Shown in pieces: positions 1 through 7,694 of a stretch of 64,000 nucleotides of DNA; positions within the stretch are counted from its first letter, which is position 1; each line of letters starts with the position of its first letter. A program made the translations under genes and the position numbers. The notes beneath the pieces were generated by a model that was given only the letters and a program-made list of their open reading frames with translations, searched no databases and had not been told where the DNA came from. The stretch is from Dehalococcoidia bacterium (lineage in GTDB: Bacteria; Chloroflexota; Dehalococcoidia; GIF9; AB-539-J10): contig JAUWQY010000003.1 of the NCBI GenBank assembly GCA_030610855.1, forward strand, positions 18,775-82,774. Reading direction: 5' to 3'.

Positions 1-175
1 CCGGACGGCACGGAGAACGTAACCTGCCTGATGGAAAATACCGCACGACGATGCTGTGCCTGAGAAGGGAGTGGGATCTCTCAGGGGGGGCGGTTATTTC
101 CGGGATAATTCCCTGCAGCAAAATAGCGTTTTGTGACTTCTTAACCCTATGGTATGCCTTGGACACCGCACCATA

Positions 176-203
176 TTGATAATTCCTCCACCACTGATAT
201 AAT
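176..203 (+). promoter_or_regulatory. sigma-70-type promoter for the RCC1 lipoprotein gene
   Basis: TTGATA at 176-181 and a perfect TATAAT at 198-203 are separated by 16 bases. The start codon at 225 lies only about 20 bases beyond the -10 box, so the leader would be very short. Confidence 0.6.
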
Positions 204-224
204 CATTCTACAAGGCTCACACAG

Positions 225-2342
225 ATGAAAAGAGTAAGTATGATTCTGATTGTGGCAGTCTTGATTGCAGGGATAGTGGGCTGTGTTGATACTTATTATG
301 ACCTCACCATCTCGAGCACCGAGGGTGGCTCTGTAACCACGCCTGGTGAGGATACTTTCACCTATGATGAAGGAACAGTGGTTGACTTGGTGGCAACTCC
401 GGCTGCAGGCTATCGGTTTGACGAGTGGACCGGCGACGTGGACACTATTGATAATGTCCATGCTGCTTTAACCAATATCGCCATGAATGGCGACTACTCT
501 ATCACCGCCGAGTTTGTCAAGCAGTATAACCTCTCCATCAACAGCACAGCGGGAGGTAATGTAACCACACCCGGAGAGGGAGTGCTTACCTATGACGAGG
601 GAACGGTGGTCGACCTGGTGGCTGAGGCTGAGGAAGGTTATTATTTCGTCGAGTGGACTGGCGATGTGGACACCTTCGGCAATATCACTGCCACTATAAC
701 CACCATCACTATGGACGGCGACCATACTATCACCGCAAACTTTGAAGAATATACACCCATGGTCACTGTAGGCGGTTGGCACATAGTAGGGCTCAAGACT
801 AACGGCACTGTGGTCGCCGTGGGAGAAAACTACTATGGTCAGTGCAATGTCGGTGACTGGACGAACATCGTCCAGGTCTCCACAGGCTGGCTGCACACGG
901 TGGGGGTTAGGTCCGACGGCACCGCGGTGGCCACGGGAGACAATGGATACGGGAAGTGTGATGTTGACGGCTGGACGGACATCATCCAGGTTGCCGGAGG
1001 CCGGCATTACACGGTGGGACTTAAGTGCGACGGCACCGTAGTCGCCGTGGGACGGAACATCTTCGGGCAATGTGATGTTGGCAACTGGACGGATATCATC
1101 CAGGTCTCCGCAGGCTTGGGGCACACGGTGGGACTTAAGTCCGATGGTACTGTGGTCGCCGTGGGAGACAACGAGTACGGCCAGTGTGATGTCGGTGGCT
1201 GGACAGATGTCGTCCAGGTCTCAGCAGGCAGGCTGCATACGGTCGGGCTTAAGGAGAACGGCACCGTGGTCGCCGTGGGACGCAACGGCTACGGGCAATG
1301 TGATGTCAGTGGCTGGACGGACATCATCCAGGTTTCCGCAGGTGAGTGGCATACTGTGGGACTCAAATCTGATGGCATCGTTCTCGCCTTGGGTTACAAC
1401 CCTGAGGGCGAGCTCGAAGTTGAAAACTGGACGGACATCGTCCAAGTCGCGGCAGGCAGCTATCTCACGGTTGGCCTTAAGTCTGACGGTACTGTGGTTG
1501 CTACGGGGCAGTACTTCCGCGGGCAGTGTGATGTCAGCGGCTGGGCAGATATCTCCCAGGTGGATGCGAACGGCAGGCACACTGTTGGGCTTAAGTCCGA
1601 TGGAACAGTGGTAGCCGTGGGAAGTAACGATCTGGGGCAGTGTGATGTGGGCAACTGGACGGATATCATCCAGGTCGTCGCAGGTAGCCATCACACGGTG
1701 GGGCTTAGGTCCGATGGCACCGTAGTTGCTATGGGGAACAACCAAAATGGTCAATGCAATGTTGGTAACTGGACAGAGACCGTTCAGGTCGCTGGAGGAG
1801 GCTGTTACACGGTGGGTCTCAAGTCTGACGGCACTGTGGTCGGCGTGGGTGCCAGCGGGGATGGCCAGCTCGAAGTTCAAGACTGGACAGACGTTATCCA
1901 GGTCGCCGCAGGCGACATGCACACTATGGGGCTTAAATCCGATGGCAGAGTGGTCGCTGTAGGACGGAATGAGTACGGCCAGTGTGATGTCGGTGGCTGG
2001 ACAGATGTCGTCCAGGTCACCGCAGGCATCTATCACACCCTGGGGCTTAGGTCTGATGGCACAGTGGTCACCGCGGGAGACAACGAGTACGGCCAGTGTG
2101 ATGTCGGTGGCTGGACAGATGTCGTCCAGGTCTCCACAGGCTACTATCACACGGTGGGGCTTAAGAACGACGGCACCACGGTGGCCGTGGGATGGAACGA
2201 CTGGGGCCAGTGCAATGTCGACGGTTGGACTAACATCGTCCAGGTCGCGGCAAACTGGCAACACACGGTGGGCCGTAAGTCCGATGGGACCATGGTGGCC
2301 GCGGGCCCAGAGGTTCAGCTTGCCAAATGGGATTTGTTCTAG
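225..2342 (+). CDS. RCC1-repeat lipoprotein with two InlB B-type repeats
   Basis: A 705-residue exported protein. Residues 1-20 form a lipoprotein signal: a basic start, a hydrophobic core and the lipobox IVGC with Cys20 as the lipidated residue. Two divergent InlB/Listeria-Bacteroides-type repeats follow (about 25-97 and 101-174), each with GGSVTTPGE-like, TYDEGTVVDLVA and EWTGDVDT motifs. From residue 188 there are 13 complete 38-residue RCC1-like units (VGLKSDGTVVAVG...GQCDVGGWTDVVQV) and a partial 14th, expected to build beta-propeller blades. The family suggests an envelope-anchored binding or adhesion surface; no enzyme motif is visible. The gene has its own promoter. Its ligand cannot be told from sequence, and whether it belongs to the neighbouring integrated element is unclear. 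Confidence 0.85.
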   Translation: MKRVSMILIVAVLIAGIVGCVDTYYDLTISSTEGGSVTTPGEDTFTYDEGTVVDLVATPAAGYRFDEWTGDVDTIDNVHAALTNIAMNGDYSITAEFVKQYNLSINSTAGGNVTTPGEGVLTYDEGTVVDLVAEAEEGYYFVEWTGDVDTFGNITATITTITMDGDHTITANFEEYTPMVTVGGWHIVGLKTNGTVVAVGENYYGQCNVGDWTNIVQVSTGWLHTVGVRSDGTAVATGDNGYGKCDVDGWTDIIQVAGGRHYTVGLKCDGTVVAVGRNIFGQCDVGNWTDIIQVSAGLGHTVGLKSDGTVVAVGDNEYGQCDVGGWTDVVQVSAGRLHTVGLKENGTVVAVGRNGYGQCDVSGWTDIIQVSAGEWHTVGLKSDGIVLALGYNPEGELEVENWTDIVQVAAGSYLTVGLKSDGTVVATGQYFRGQCDVSGWADISQVDANGRHTVGLKSDGTVVAVGSNDLGQCDVGNWTDIIQVVAGSHHTVGLRSDGTVVAMGNNQNGQCNVGNWTETVQVAGGGCYTVGLKSDGTVVGVGASGDGQLEVQDWTDVIQVAAGDMHTMGLKSDGRVVAVGRNEYGQCDVGGWTDVVQVTAGIYHTLGLRSDGTVVTAGDNEYGQCDVGGWTDVVQVSTGYYHTVGLKNDGTTVAVGWNDWGQCNVDGWTNIVQVAANWQHTVGRKSDGTMVAAGPEVQLAKWDLF
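786..2342 (+). repeat. tandem 114-bp coding repeats (RCC1 units)
   Basis: Thirteen full units of 114 bp plus a partial unit encode the RCC1 blades. Units 4 and 12 share an identical 60-bp block (1163-1222 and 2075-2134), and unit 11 shares 48 bp of it (from 1971). This points to recent unit duplication or gene conversion within the array. Confidence 0.85.
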
Positions 2343-2505
2343 CAATGCCATAGTGATCAACAATGTTGCGGCCAAGAATACGGCTATAGTAAGCTTCTGG
2401 GCGCTGGTTTCAATGGTAGCGGCTTTATAGGTGATAAGGTGATGCTATAGAAATCCATAGCATACCTTAGGATTAGACTACACAATTACTTGTTAAGTGT
2501 GGTTC

Positions 2506-2553
2506 GCAAAACAAAAGGGCTGGATATCCCAAAACCAGGAGTGTCCAGCCCTT
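2506..2553 (-). terminator. intrinsic terminator after the DUF5679-like gene
   Basis: Perfect 10-bp inverted arms lie at 2515-2524 and 2544-2553 (AAGGGCTGGA / TCCAGCCCTT). On the minus strand a U-rich tail (TTGTTTTG) follows, so this ends transcription of the short zinc-ribbon gene. The rest of 2343-2584 holds no gene that I can see. Confidence 0.75.
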
Positions 2554-2584
2554 CTGGATACCGGTGCGCCTTGTAGCAGCAGTC

Positions 2585-2722
2585 CTACTTGCCGATTCTG
2601 AATACCTTCGTGCCACAGGTTAGGCAGACGCCCCGGGTTGCCGGTCTACCGTTCTTCATTGTGATTCTTCGGGGATCCTTGATCTCCTTCTTGGCACGGC
2701 ACTTCATACAGTATGCTTGCAT
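2585..2722 (-). CDS. 45-residue zinc-ribbon protein (DUF5679-like)
   Basis: A short gene encoding MQAYCMKCRAKKEI... and ending CLTCGTKVFRIGK. Two CxxC pairs (CMKC near residue 5 and CLTC near residue 33) form a minimal zinc ribbon. The basic DPRRITMKNGRPATRG stretch between them is typical of the DUF5679 family as I remember it; its function is unknown. A strong Shine-Dalgarno (AGGAGGGTCAA) precedes the ATG, a consensus promoter lies 26 bases further upstream and a terminator follows, so it is a free-standing transcription unit. It may be host chromosome next to the element rather than element cargo. Confidence 0.8.
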   Translation of the reverse strand: MQAYCMKCRAKKEIKDPRRITMKNGRPATRGVCLTCGTKVFRIGK

Positions 2723-2747
2723 TTGACCCTCCTATCTCTTAGTGTGG

Positions 2748-2777
2748 ATAGTAGGCCATTTGCGTCCGCAGTGTCAA
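2748..2777 (-). promoter_or_regulatory. promoter for the 45-residue zinc-ribbon gene
   Basis: On the minus strand TTGACA (2772-2777) and TACTAT (2748-2753) are separated by 18 bases, about 26 bases before the start codon. Confidence 0.65.
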
Positions 2778-2896
2778 TAGCCATGATCACCGGGACTGTC
2801 AACATACGCTCACCCCTTGCTCTAAGAATGATGTAGGGTGAAGCATTCACCCAAGTTGTCGATCAATATTCCTGTGGCAGTGGACGGCCTGCAGCA

Positions 2897-3124
2897 TCAT
2901 GGTGTTAGACTCGTCCATTTGCTCTTTTCATACACTCCTCCCAGCACAACTCCTATCCTGAACATCTCCATCTTGGACTTCTCTTCAGCATACCGCTTGG
3001 CAAAGGTGTCCAAGGCAGTGAAGAAGTCCGGATCGACTTCTGCTATCCACTTTGCCTGCTCGTCATCATTGAGTATCACGTCGTCCAAGTATTCACGTAT
3101 TTTGTCCCTAAGTTCGTCATTCAT
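2897..3124 (-). CDS. hypothetical 75-residue acidic protein
   Basis: Start chosen at the ATG at 3124, preceded by AAAGGAAATT; an upstream extension in the same frame looks non-coding (Pro-rich, no ribosome site). The product (MNDELRDKIREYLDDVILNDDEQ...) is charged and probably mostly helical, with no cysteine pair or known motif. It follows the DUF932-like gene in the same direction. I do not recognise the family. Confidence 0.5.
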   Translation of the reverse strand: MNDELRDKIREYLDDVILNDDEQAKWIAEVDPDFFTALDTFAKRYAEEKSKMEMFRIGVVLGGVYEKSKWTSLTP

Positions 3125-3224
3125 AATTTCCTTTCTGGAGACCCTGCACACCGGGGGAAACCAGGGGAATCGGGGGAAACCCCCAAAACCCCAGCGTGCA
3201 GGGCCACGTATTATGGTGAGGTTG

Positions 3225-4196
3225 TTATCGTTTAGCGTGGCATACCGGGCATATGCTGGCATGGTCTTGCTCAGAGGCAAAGGTGGCGCAGGCGTTGAGT
3301 GCCCGTGGTATGCGCTCGGGCTTCCTAATGACATGACTTGACGCCCAGGTAATCAAGTTCAGCAGGTCATATGTGTTGCGTGGCGGGTTCTGAATAGCCT
3401 GGGCTCTTACAGCCTCAGCATCCGATCCCGTTATCCCCGCCTGCCGCAGCAGTGCTTCCAGCATATGAGCTCGCTGCTCGGGCGACACTCGCTCCTGTAT
3501 CATCTCACGGTAGCGATCGACAATCTCTCCTAGCGATTGGTAAGCTGCCCTCACGGATTGCCTGAACCACTGCCATATGCCATCACCTTCACCGCCCCCG
3601 GTAAACTGGGTCAGCACGGTTTTGCTTGTCGCACCGTTGGTGCAGACCAACCGCAGCACGTAGCTTTGCACTACTGGCTGTATCGTGTTGATAGGGCTGA
3701 AACTGACCAGTGCTCCGGCTCTTACCATATCGCCACGGCGGACAGGCTGCTGCTGCGTACCCACCAGCTCCAACATGGCGGAGCGGTTGGGCAGAATACT
3801 GACTCTGTGGAAGTCAATGCCCGGGACAGCCTTCTCAATCGTGAACACTACGCGGTCCACCGGCAGATTACGCACCCCACGATACTCGCCGAAGGCTTGT
3901 ACCTGCCCTTCCTCGAGGAGTAGGTTATATCTTTCCTTTCGTGACAGGAGTTCGGTAGCAACTCTGCCAAACAGGTCGGGGCTGAGGTTCTGGCATACCC
4001 CCCTGTGCAGACCGACAAAGCTCGTCATTGCCTTCACCCCGTTCTCGCTCAGCGGGACAAGCTGCCCGCCGCTGCCAGGCCTGATCATCACCTGCTCAGG
4101 CTCGACAATCACCCGTGTCCTGGGTGAGTGCTCCACCTGCCTTACCGTAGTTTGACAGATGGGCTGGAGTTTTTCCAATGCTTCTATTCTGTTCAT
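3225..4196 (-). CDS. DUF932-like phage/plasmid protein
   Basis: A 323-residue protein whose middle (about residues 85-200, including ILPNRSAMLELVG and SYVLRLVCTNGATS) resembles DUF932 proteins common on phages and plasmids; function unknown. The C terminus ends in a CPVC pair plus His (CPVCHAKR), a possible half zinc site. The ATG has a good ribosome site (AAGGGGG) of the type used by most genes of this element. A repeated motif (4262-4305) lies upstream, perhaps as promoter or operator. Family assignment is from motif resemblance only. Confidence 0.55.
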   Translation of the reverse strand: MNRIEALEKLQPICQTTVRQVEHSPRTRVIVEPEQVMIRPGSGGQLVPLSENGVKAMTSFVGLHRGVCQNLSPDLFGRVATELLSRKERYNLLLEEGQVQAFGEYRGVRNLPVDRVVFTIEKAVPGIDFHRVSILPNRSAMLELVGTQQQPVRRGDMVRAGALVSFSPINTIQPVVQSYVLRLVCTNGATSKTVLTQFTGGGEGDGIWQWFRQSVRAAYQSLGEIVDRYREMIQERVSPEQRAHMLEALLRQAGITGSDAEAVRAQAIQNPPRNTYDLLNLITWASSHVIRKPERIPRALNACATFASEQDHASICPVCHAKR

Positions 4197-4261
4197 GTAT
4201 CCCCCTTGCTTATTCTTCTCGTCCGTTCTTGTTCTTAATACCCTTTCATAGTCGCCTCCTC

Positions 4262-4305
4262 ACTAAAGCTAATCCGATGACCGGGGGGTTTCTGTGACAT
4301 AAGGA
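4262..4305 (-). promoter_or_regulatory. dispersed element motif, copy A
   Basis: On the minus strand this contains ATGTCACAGAAACC, then CGGATTAGCTTTAGTGAG. Copy B (8820-8864) has the same two blocks in the same order with 1-2 mismatches each and nearly the same spacing. It sits 66 bases before the DUF932-like gene and just beyond a terminator, a promoter-like position, but has no -10/-35 boxes. Function unknown. Confidence 0.5.
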
Positions 4306-4307
4306 AA

Positions 4308-4330
4308 GACGGGAGAATGAATCTCCCGTC
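4308..4330 (-). terminator. hairpin terminator after the 66-residue gene
   Basis: Nine-bp arms GACGGGAGA/TCTCCCGTC with a 5-base loop. On the minus strand CTTTCCTTA follows, a modest U-rich tail. It separates the gene ending at 4422 from the DUF932-like transcription unit. The plus strand also has some T downstream, so it may act both ways. Confidence 0.55.
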
Positions 4331-4421
4331 CTCTGTTTTCGGCGTTAAATCGTTTATGGCCCGAGGCAGGTTCTATCTTCAGTGGGCTTCAACCGTACCA
4401 GGTGAAGGATGTCGGCCGGCA

Positions 4422-4622
4422 CTACTCAGACTTCGCTTGCTTTTCTCTCTGTTCCTGCTCCCATTCTGCTTTCGCCTTCTCCCAATCCTTGCCGAACCAT
4501 TCTTGCCAGAGCGCGTCCTGTGGGCAATCCTCGGGTGGGTGCCTCGGATTGAAGTGGGGATCATTCGGGTCATATTTCTTGCCTGACCCTGGCCGCCATC
4601 CGGCTTTCTGTTCTTCAGCCAT
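4422..4622 (-). CDS. hypothetical 66-residue hydrophilic protein
   Basis: The ATG at 4622 is preceded by AAAGGAGGTGCC, a near-perfect ribosome site; longer upstream readings overlap the ATPase gene and are unlikely. The product is rich in Glu, Lys, Trp and Pro (YDPNDPHFNPRHPP then an EKAKAEWEQEQREKQ helix) and resembles a small phage adaptor-type protein only in composition. No family recognised. Confidence 0.55.
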   Translation of the reverse strand: MAEEQKAGWRPGSGKKYDPNDPHFNPRHPPEDCPQDALWQEWFGKDWEKAKAEWEQEQREKQAKSE

Positions 4623-4675
4623 TGAGGCACCTCCTTTCATTGTAAGTATTGCATGTATAACCGTCAACCTGCCTT

Positions 4676-5422
4676 TCAGCCTTTCCCCTGGACCTGGATT
4701 TCCTTGAAGATCCGGGATAACCGGTCCGTCCACCAGGGCGGCAGCTTGTTGTTGCACTGGTAGAAGCCGAAGTTCTCCATGTCCAGCACCAGGCACGCTT
4801 TCTTCTGTGCCACCTTGCCCTTTATGCCCTTGAAGAAGTCATAGGCCTTACAGGTGAAGTCGGCCATTTCATCCCTCTCCCAAAGCTGGTGGGCGTAGGT
4901 AGGTCGCTTCCAGATGATGCGGTGGACAGAAGTGCAGACATTGAGGTCCAGTTTTCGCGAGTAGTGACTTATGAAGAGTATGAGCTGCTCCCGCTGTCCG
5001 GCGATGGCCAGCAGTTCGTCCAGTTCCACAGCATCACCGCTCTGGCTTCTCCGGGCGTGTGCTGACTGTGCCGCCTCGTCATAGATCACCACCGCCTTGT
5101 CCTTCCATTGGCTCCTCTTAATAGTCACCTGCATCCAGGACGGCGTGATGCGCTGGAAAGATGCCCTCTGCTTTTCGTCCATCCGGGGCATGTGGAGTAT
5201 GGCCGGTAGTTTACGCCGGCTGTGCACCCCGTTGGCGATCTCATGGGCCAGCGCCGTCTTGCCGGTCCTGATGTCGCCCATGATCATCACCACACCCGGA
5301 TAGGGTATTGCAGAGTAGAGCGCGGTCTTCCGCGGCACTGAGAGGATGATTCGGGCATACTCCTCGCTTTTCCGCTTCCGGTAGTTGCGGAGCGTGTCAG
5401 TTTGGCTCTGCTTCGGTGTCAT
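4676..5422 (-). CDS. P-loop ATPase (Zot/FtsK-HerA-like)
   Basis: A 248-residue ATPase. The Walker A motif is GDIRTGKT (about residues 49-56), Walker B is KAVVIYDEA (about 108-116), and a later LILFISHY stretch matches a sensor-like strand. No transmembrane segment is obvious. Such compact ATPases in phage-like elements are often DNA-packaging or DNA-translocation motors (Zot, FtsK/HerA type); this role is inferred. It overlaps the gene upstream by 26 bases, showing translational coupling within the minus-strand module. An alternative is a DnaC/IstB-like loader, which would fit with the clamp homologue nearby. Confidence 0.6.
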   Translation of the reverse strand: MTPKQSQTDTLRNYRKRKSEEYARIILSVPRKTALYSAIPYPGVVMIMGDIRTGKTALAHEIANGVHSRRKLPAILHMPRMDEKQRASFQRITPSWMQVTIKRSQWKDKAVVIYDEAAQSAHARRSQSGDAVELDELLAIAGQREQLILFISHYSRKLDLNVCTSVHRIIWKRPTYAHQLWERDEMADFTCKAYDFFKGIKGKVAQKKACLVLDMENFGFYQCNNKLPPWWTDRLSRIFKEIQVQGKG

Positions 5423-5675
5423 CTACACCCCCTTTCTTCCTTGCTAGCTTCACATAGTCGGAGAACGGATTGGGCCTGCGGAACTGCCCAACCCTGTTGA
5501 GATGCACCCAGACCACCGCCCAGTACCCGAAGTTGTTGAACTTGTACCGGGCCAGGTTGCGATGGGCTTTCCCCTCGGCCTCATTGAGATCTTGTTCTAG
5601 CCGGGCCTTGATAGCAGTAGCCGCATCTACTGCGTCCCCCGATGGTAGCTTTAGTTCGCATTGCTTGTGTGTCAT
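5397..5675 (-). CDS. hypothetical 92-residue protein
   Basis: Preceded by GAGGGGTGAACT, an element-type ribosome site. The N-terminal half is helical and charged (ATAIKARLEQDLNEAEGK), the C-terminal half aromatic and basic (FNNFGYWAVVWVHLNRVGQF). The end overlaps the ATPase start, so the two are probably translated together. No known motif recognised. Confidence 0.55.
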   Translation of the reverse strand: MTHKQCELKLPSGDAVDAATAIKARLEQDLNEAEGKAHRNLARYKFNNFGYWAVVWVHLNRVGQFRRPNPFSDYVKLARKKGGVDDTEAEPN

Positions 5676-5690
5676 AGTTCACCCCTCTTT

Positions 5691-5936
5691 CTAGTGGATG
5701 TTTATTTCCCCATCGTAATCGCCATGGCGACCTGTAACAGACTCTGCAATCCGTATGGCCTCAACTCTCTTATCCTGCCAGGATTGCCCAAGTTTGGCAT
5801 CACAATAAATATCTAGCCATCCCCAGGCTGTGCCAGTGCCATGCTTAACTCTGACATTGGTGAATCCTGCTTCTATTAAGGCATCCTTAACAGCTTTGGT
5901 TTCCTCTCGATGTGTTTTATGGTTTCTCCAGGTCAT
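5691..5936 (-). CDS. hypothetical 81-residue protein
   Basis: Start chosen at 5936 because GGGGGTAAAA precedes the ATG; a longer upstream reading has no ribosome site. The product contains ALIEAGFTNVRVKHGTGTAWGWLDIY, like a small alpha/beta fold that recurs in phage proteins of unknown role. It lies between the clamp gene and the 92-residue gene in the same module. Confidence 0.55.
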   Translation of the reverse strand: MTWRNHKTHREETKAVKDALIEAGFTNVRVKHGTGTAWGWLDIYCDAKLGQSWQDKRVEAIRIAESVTGRHGDYDGEINIH

Positions 5937-6016
5937 TTTTACCCCCTTTCTAAGGCTATTCCAGCGAGTTGGAGTTCTTGTTGCATAGCTTTTCTTGAGC
6001 TTAACTGCCCAGGGGA

Positions 6017-6057
6017 GGGCCGGACAGGTTATCCGGCTTGTCCGGATAGTCCGGCCC
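6017..6057 (-). terminator. long GC-rich hairpin after the sliding-clamp gene
   Basis: Outer 9-bp arms (6017-6025 and 6049-6057, GGGCCGGAC/GTCCGGCCC) and an inner 7-bp stem (6030-6036 and 6042-6048, TATCCGG/CCGGATA) form one near-continuous hairpin with a 5-base loop. It begins 18 bases after the clamp stop codon on the minus strand. No U-run follows, so it may protect the mRNA end or mark a processing site rather than stop transcription. Confidence 0.5.
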
Positions 6058-6075
6058 TTAGTCTGGTAAGTCAAA

Positions 6076-7125
6076 CTACCATTCCACGTTCACTGGCATA
6101 ATGACGTGAATGGTCCCGTTTTGCTTGACGACTCCTGGAGATTGGGCGTTCTTTGTCCGCAGTGTTACCGGTCCGCTTGTCCTGGCCAGCACGTCTTTGA
6201 TGTAGTTGCCATCGAAGGCCATCTTGGCCTTGCCCATGGCCGGCACCGGCACCGTGATTTCGCTCTTCTCATCGGCTTTGGCAGAGACGATGAGATTCGC
6301 CTGTTTGGTCTGGAACCGCACGATGTTTCTGCTGGGCTTGGTGGCCATGACCACCTTCAAGGCGTCCTTTAAGGCCGCGCTGTCCACAGTGAGGGGCTTT
6401 CCGTTCTTGGGGATCACGTGCTTGTAGTTCGGATAGGTCCCCTCAATTAGCCGTGCCGTGAGCACCAGCCCTTCACCGACAAAGCTGATATGATGCTCGC
6501 CTTTATGAAGTGATACTTTGCCGGGCATGAGCCTCTCGATGAGCTTTATCGCCTTGCCAGGAACGATAGTCTGCTCCGACTGCCCCTTTGCCTTGACTGT
6601 CGTTTCCGCCAGTCGGAAGCCGTCGGCGGCAGCCAGCGCTATTCTGCCCTTGTCAGGAGTGAAGCAGACGCCAGTCAGGACAGGTCTGCACTCCTCTTTC
6701 GCCATAGCATAACTAATTTGCTTCATGGCGCTTGCCAGACCTGTGATCTCGACCGCTTTCCCCTTCACCCCCGGCACCACCGGGAAGTCCTGGGATTCCT
6801 GGCATTCAATTGTGATCGCGGCTCCAGCTTCCACCTTCAGTGAGTTTGCGCCCACCAAAGATAGGCTGACTGTTTCCGTCTTCACTGCCCGGAGTAAGAT
6901 TTCCAGGTCCCGAGGCGGGACGCAGACCGCTCCCTGCCGTGTGATATTGGCCTTGCAGCTCCCTGTTACCGCGACTTCCAGGTCAGTGCCAGTGAGCGTG
7001 ACTTGCCCACCGGCCGCCCGGATGAGGACAGACGTGCACACCGGCAGAAGATGCTTCCCCGGCACTGCGGACTTGACCTTGCCCAAGGTCTCCAGGAGTG
7101 CCATACGCTGTGTCGTCGCTCGCAT
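6076..7125 (-). CDS. DNA polymerase III beta-clamp homologue (DnaN-like)
   Basis: A 349-residue sliding-clamp-family protein. Three-domain organisation is visible: an N-terminal LLPVCTSVLIRAAGG...TGTDLEVAV segment, a middle segment with RPVLTGVCF..LAAADGFRLA (the classic clamp loop), and a C-terminal region ending HVIMPVNVEW, matching the VIMP tail of beta clamps. It is slightly shorter than host DnaN (about 365-380). Clamps encircle DNA and hold polymerases. The ribosome site GGGGGTG matches the rest of the module. It lies far from any dnaA or recF gene and among small orphan genes, so I take it as element-encoded and not the host clamp. Confidence 0.85.
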   Translation of the reverse strand: MRATTQRMALLETLGKVKSAVPGKHLLPVCTSVLIRAAGGQVTLTGTDLEVAVTGSCKANITRQGAVCVPPRDLEILLRAVKTETVSLSLVGANSLKVEAGAAITIECQESQDFPVVPGVKGKAVEITGLASAMKQISYAMAKEECRPVLTGVCFTPDKGRIALAAADGFRLAETTVKAKGQSEQTIVPGKAIKLIERLMPGKVSLHKGEHHISFVGEGLVLTARLIEGTYPNYKHVIPKNGKPLTVDSAALKDALKVVMATKPSRNIVRFQTKQANLIVSAKADEKSEITVPVPAMGKAKMAFDGNYIKDVLARTSGPVTLRTKNAQSPGVVKQNGTIHVIMPVNVEW

Positions 7126-7206
7126 AGAGCACCCCCTTTAGTAAGTTATTGTCCCCGTTAGCGCCACCCGGGCCGCACCACTTGGCGGTGGGGACTTTGC
7201 GGCCCT

Positions 7207-7223
7207 GGGGAGCTCAGCTCCCC
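7207..7223 (-). terminator. short GC hairpin directly after the 66-residue gene
   Basis: GGGGAGC/GCTCCCC with a 3-base loop starts 4 bases after the stop codon at 7227. A further GC-rich pairing (GGGCCGC near 7169 with GCGGCCC near 7199) continues the structured spacer. No U-run follows. Confidence 0.4.
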
Positions 7224-7226
7224 CCT

Positions 7227-7427
7227 CTATGATTTCAGTCGAAAGTCCAGCACGGCGGACAGTACCCCTTTGGCCTCGTTAAGCTCCTGGACGATAATCT
7301 CGGAGTCGGTCATCTCCTGCACATCGGACAGTATGGCCATGACAAACAGGATGCTGCCATCCACCTGCCCTAACAGGTACCGGTAAAGCCCTAACTCCAT
7401 TCTGTGCCTCTCAGATACTGACTGCAT
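7227..7427 (-). CDS. hypothetical 66-residue protein
   Basis: Preceded by CAAGGGGGTGACAA, the element-type ribosome site. The product (LGLYRYLLGQVDGSILFVMAILSDVQ...) is amphipathic and helical with no cysteines. It lies between the clamp gene and other small genes of the module. Function unknown. Confidence 0.5.
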   Translation of the reverse strand: MQSVSERHRMELGLYRYLLGQVDGSILFVMAILSDVQEMTDSEIIVQELNEAKGVLSAVLDFRLKS

Positions 7428-7470
7428 TTGTCACCCCCTTGCATTAGACCTGAGGCTGAACGCCCCACCG

Positions 7471-7498
7471 CCGGGGGCAAAGTCGCCCTTGCCCCCGG
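7471..7498 (-). terminator. 10-bp GC hairpin directly after the 55-residue gene
   Basis: Perfect arms CCGGGGGCAA (7471-7480) and TTGCCCCCGG (7489-7498) with an 8-base loop, starting 12 bases past the stop codon at 7511. It is the third such hairpin following a gene in this module and has no U-run. Confidence 0.45.
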
Positions 7499-7510
7499 GT
7501 GGTCGAGCGT

Positions 7511-7678
7511 TTAGCTCCGCGGCTTGATGGCATTGAGGTTCACCTTAATATCACTGCCAGGGACTTCAACGAAGCCATTGGTAGTGGCTACCACCAGCGT
7601 CTTGCCTGTCTTGGACGGAACACCGCCGTTGATGGGACAGGTGATGACCAGGTTCCCATTCTTGATCTCGAACTTCAT
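7511..7678 (-). CDS. 55-residue beta-rich small protein
   Basis: A short gene with ribosome site AAGGGGGTG before the ATG. The product is MKFEIKNGNLVITCPINGG then SKTGKTLVVATTNGFVEVPG, a strand-rich protein. I recall similar SGKTLVVAST-type small proteins near single-strand-binding genes in phages and archaeal elements, but cannot check this. The TGKT is not a convincing Walker motif given the size. Confidence 0.6.
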   Translation of the reverse strand: MKFEIKNGNLVITCPINGGVPSKTGKTLVVATTNGFVEVPGSDIKVNLNAIKPRS

Positions 7679-7694
7679 GTAGCACCCCCTTATC

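Noticed and set aside
1..120. Possible riboswitch-like sequence at the window edge (CCTGAGA/TCTCAGG stem, CCTGCCTGATGG)
   Set aside because: A few stems and a weak likeness to the cobalamin-box CCTGCC are not enough to name a class, and the window cuts it off.
1221..2375. A 384-residue minus-strand frame opposite the RCC1 gene
   Set aside because: It is a shadow caused by the 114-bp repeats: its own sequence repeats with the same period, while the plus strand encodes a signal peptide and a known fold.
3537..4155. Plus-strand frames opposite the DUF932-like gene
   Set aside because: They are shadows of the minus-strand gene, which has a better ribosome site and domain likeness.
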